From Acidobacteriota bacterium (GTDB lineage: Bacteria; Acidobacteriota; Aminicenantia; UBA2199): DNA of 6,015 nucleotides. Shown here piece by piece: positions 5,005 through 6,015 of this stretch (position 1 is its first letter; every line of letters starts with the position of its first letter). A model generated the notes under the pieces. It was not told the DNA's origin, searched no databases, and saw nothing but the letters and a program-made list of their open reading frames with translations. Made by a program: the position numbers and the translations under genes. The stretch is from the NCBI GenBank assembly GCA_028749105.1, contig JAQUQF010000115.1, positions 1 to 6,015 on the forward strand, given 5' to 3'.

Positions 5005-6015
5005 ATGAAAAGAGTACTGTTCGCAGTCCTACTGTTCTGCGTCGTCCTCCCCGGGCTGGTCATGGCCCAGGGCGTGACGAACGCAGCGTTTAACGGGCTG
5101 GTCGCGGACGTTGACGGCAACCCCATCGTCGGGGCCACCGTCACCGCACTGCATGTTCCGACCGGCACCGTCTATACGGCGATCAGCCGCATCGACGGCC
5201 TGTTCAACATGCCCGCCGTCAAGGTCGGCGGTCCATACAAGGTCACGGTCAGCATGGATCCCTTCAAGACCCAGGAGCTGACGGGCATCACCCTGAAACT
5301 GGGCGAGGACCGCAACCTGAAGTTCAAGCTCTCCCTGGAGACCATCTCCGAGGAGGTCACGGTCATCGCCTCCAACCCGATCATCTCCGAAGGCCGCACC
5401 GGCGCCGCGCAGAACGTCGGCACGGCGATCATCGAGAGCATGCCTTCGATCGGCCGCTCGTTCGACGACTTCGCCCGCCTGGCGCCGCAGGTCGACTCCC
5501 GCGGCAACGGCGCCTTCTCGTCCGCCGGCAAGAGCAACCGCTACAACGACATCAAGATCGACGGCGCCGTCAACAACGACCTGTTCGGCTTGGGCGGCAG
5601 CGGCACTCCCGGCCTCACCGCCCCCATCTCCCTCGACGCCGTCCAGGAGTTTCAGCTGGTCATCGCCCCCTACGACGTCCGCCAGGGCGGCTTCACCGGC
5701 AGCAGCCTGAACGCCATCACCCGCAGCGGCACCAACACCTTCTCCGGCTCGGCCTACTATTTCGGCCGCAACCAGGACTTCGTGGGCAAGGGATTCGAAA
5801 GCAACAAATACGGCACCTTCAGCGAGAAGCAGTACGGCTTCCGCATCGGCGGCCCGATCATCAAGGACAAGCTGTTCTTCTTCCTCAACGGCGAGCTTGG
5901 CGACAACAAGTCGCCGACCACCTGGGTCATCGATGACAGCGGCAATGCCAACGACTTCGGCAAAAGCACCGTCACCAAGGAAATGGCCGACCGCTTCGTC
6001 AGCATTCTCAAGAAC
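5005..6015 (+). CDS. Oar-like TonB-dependent outer-membrane receptor, N-terminal part (runs off the window)
   Basis: The first 337 residues of a large exported protein; the reading frame is still open at the right edge. A signal peptide is clear: MKR, a hydrophobic core (4-19), and likely cleavage after VMA (A21/Q22). Residues about 28-110 form a carboxypeptidase-regulatory-like beta-sandwich (GLVADVDGNPIVGATV, then DGLFNMPAV). EEVTVIAS (116-123) looks like a TonB box, and a plug domain follows: MPSIGRSFDDFARLAP (146-161), KIDGAVNND (184-192), AVQEFQLVIAPYDVRQGGF (212-230), and NAITRSGTNTFSGSAYYF (236-253), the usual entry to the barrel. IGGPIIKDKLFFFLN (281-295) is typical of the Oar group. 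Such receptors are usually about 1000 residues and take up or bind polymers or peptides; the substrate is unknown. The ATG at 5005 has AGGAGG (4990-4995) 9 nt upstream. It is divergent from the salvage operon, and a functional link is unproven. Confidence 0.88.
   Translation, partial: MKRVLFAVLLFCVVLPGLVMAQGVTNAAFNGLVADVDGNPIVGATVTALHVPTGTVYTAISRIDGLFNMPAVKVGGPYKVTVSMDPFKTQELTGITLKLGEDRNLKFKLSLETISEEVTVIASNPIISEGRTGAAQNVGTAIIESMPSIGRSFDDFARLAPQVDSRGNGAFSSAGKSNRYNDIKIDGAVNNDLFGLGGSGTPGLTAPISLDAVQEFQLVIAPYDVRQGGFTGSSLNAITRSGTNTFSGSAYYFGRNQDFVGKGFESNKYGTFSEKQYGFRIGGPIIKDKLFFFLNGELGDNKSPTTWVIDDSGNANDFGKSTVTKEMADRFVSILKN

Noticed and set aside
1..6015. tRNA, rRNA, CRISPR array, transposase or phage genes
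   Set aside because: No cloverleaf, conserved rRNA stretch, regularly spaced repeats or transposase/integrase motifs were seen by eye on either strand.

Overview
The window holds six clear genes: the 3' end of one, four complete genes on either strand, and the 5' part of one large gene. It looks like a GC-rich Gram-negative bacterium. The evidence is an Oar-type TonB-dependent outer-membrane receptor with a carboxypeptidase-regulatory-like N-terminal domain, a style especially common in Acidobacteriota and related phyla (for example the Aminicenantes lineage), plus a PilZ protein and bacterial Shine-Dalgarno (SD) sites. The phylum guess is inference; there is no rRNA or marker gene here.

Left part (1-854, + strand): the C-terminal end of a HAD-superfamily phosphatase, probably a nucleotidase, then a 187-base intergenic stretch with a perfect extended -10 promoter, then a small stand-alone PilZ-domain protein. 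Next, facing left and convergent with the PilZ gene across only 14 bases, is a complete NupC/CNT-family nucleoside transporter (869-2218). It has a near-consensus sigma70-type promoter (TTGACA-17-TAATAT) and a 7-bp dyad just upstream of it.

Middle (2283-4832, - strand): a tight three-gene salvage operon reading uridine kinase, then a purine phosphoribosyltransferase, then an adenosine deaminase. The first two genes overlap by 8 bases and the last two are 1 base apart. The operon ends at a 72-bp nested-palindrome repeat. One arm of this repeat is followed by a U-tract and forms a textbook intrinsic terminator. The operon promoter appears to place the transcription start on the A of the uridine kinase ATG, which would make a leaderless mRNA.

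Right part (5005-6015, + strand): a divergently transcribed, secreted TonB-dependent receptor (signal peptide, CarboxypepD-reg-like domain, plug, start of the barrel), running off the window.

The genes make sense together as nucleoside salvage. The transporter brings nucleosides in, uridine kinase traps uridine/cytidine as UMP/CMP, adenosine deaminase converts adenosine to inosine, and the phosphoribosyltransferase turns the freed base into a nucleotide. The nucleoside phosphorylase needed between the last two steps is not in the window. No strongly novel system is visible. The most interesting items are the covarying repeat used as a terminator, the probable leaderless start, the dyad upstream of the transporter promoter, and a nearly identical T9/A5 motif in two intergenic regions.
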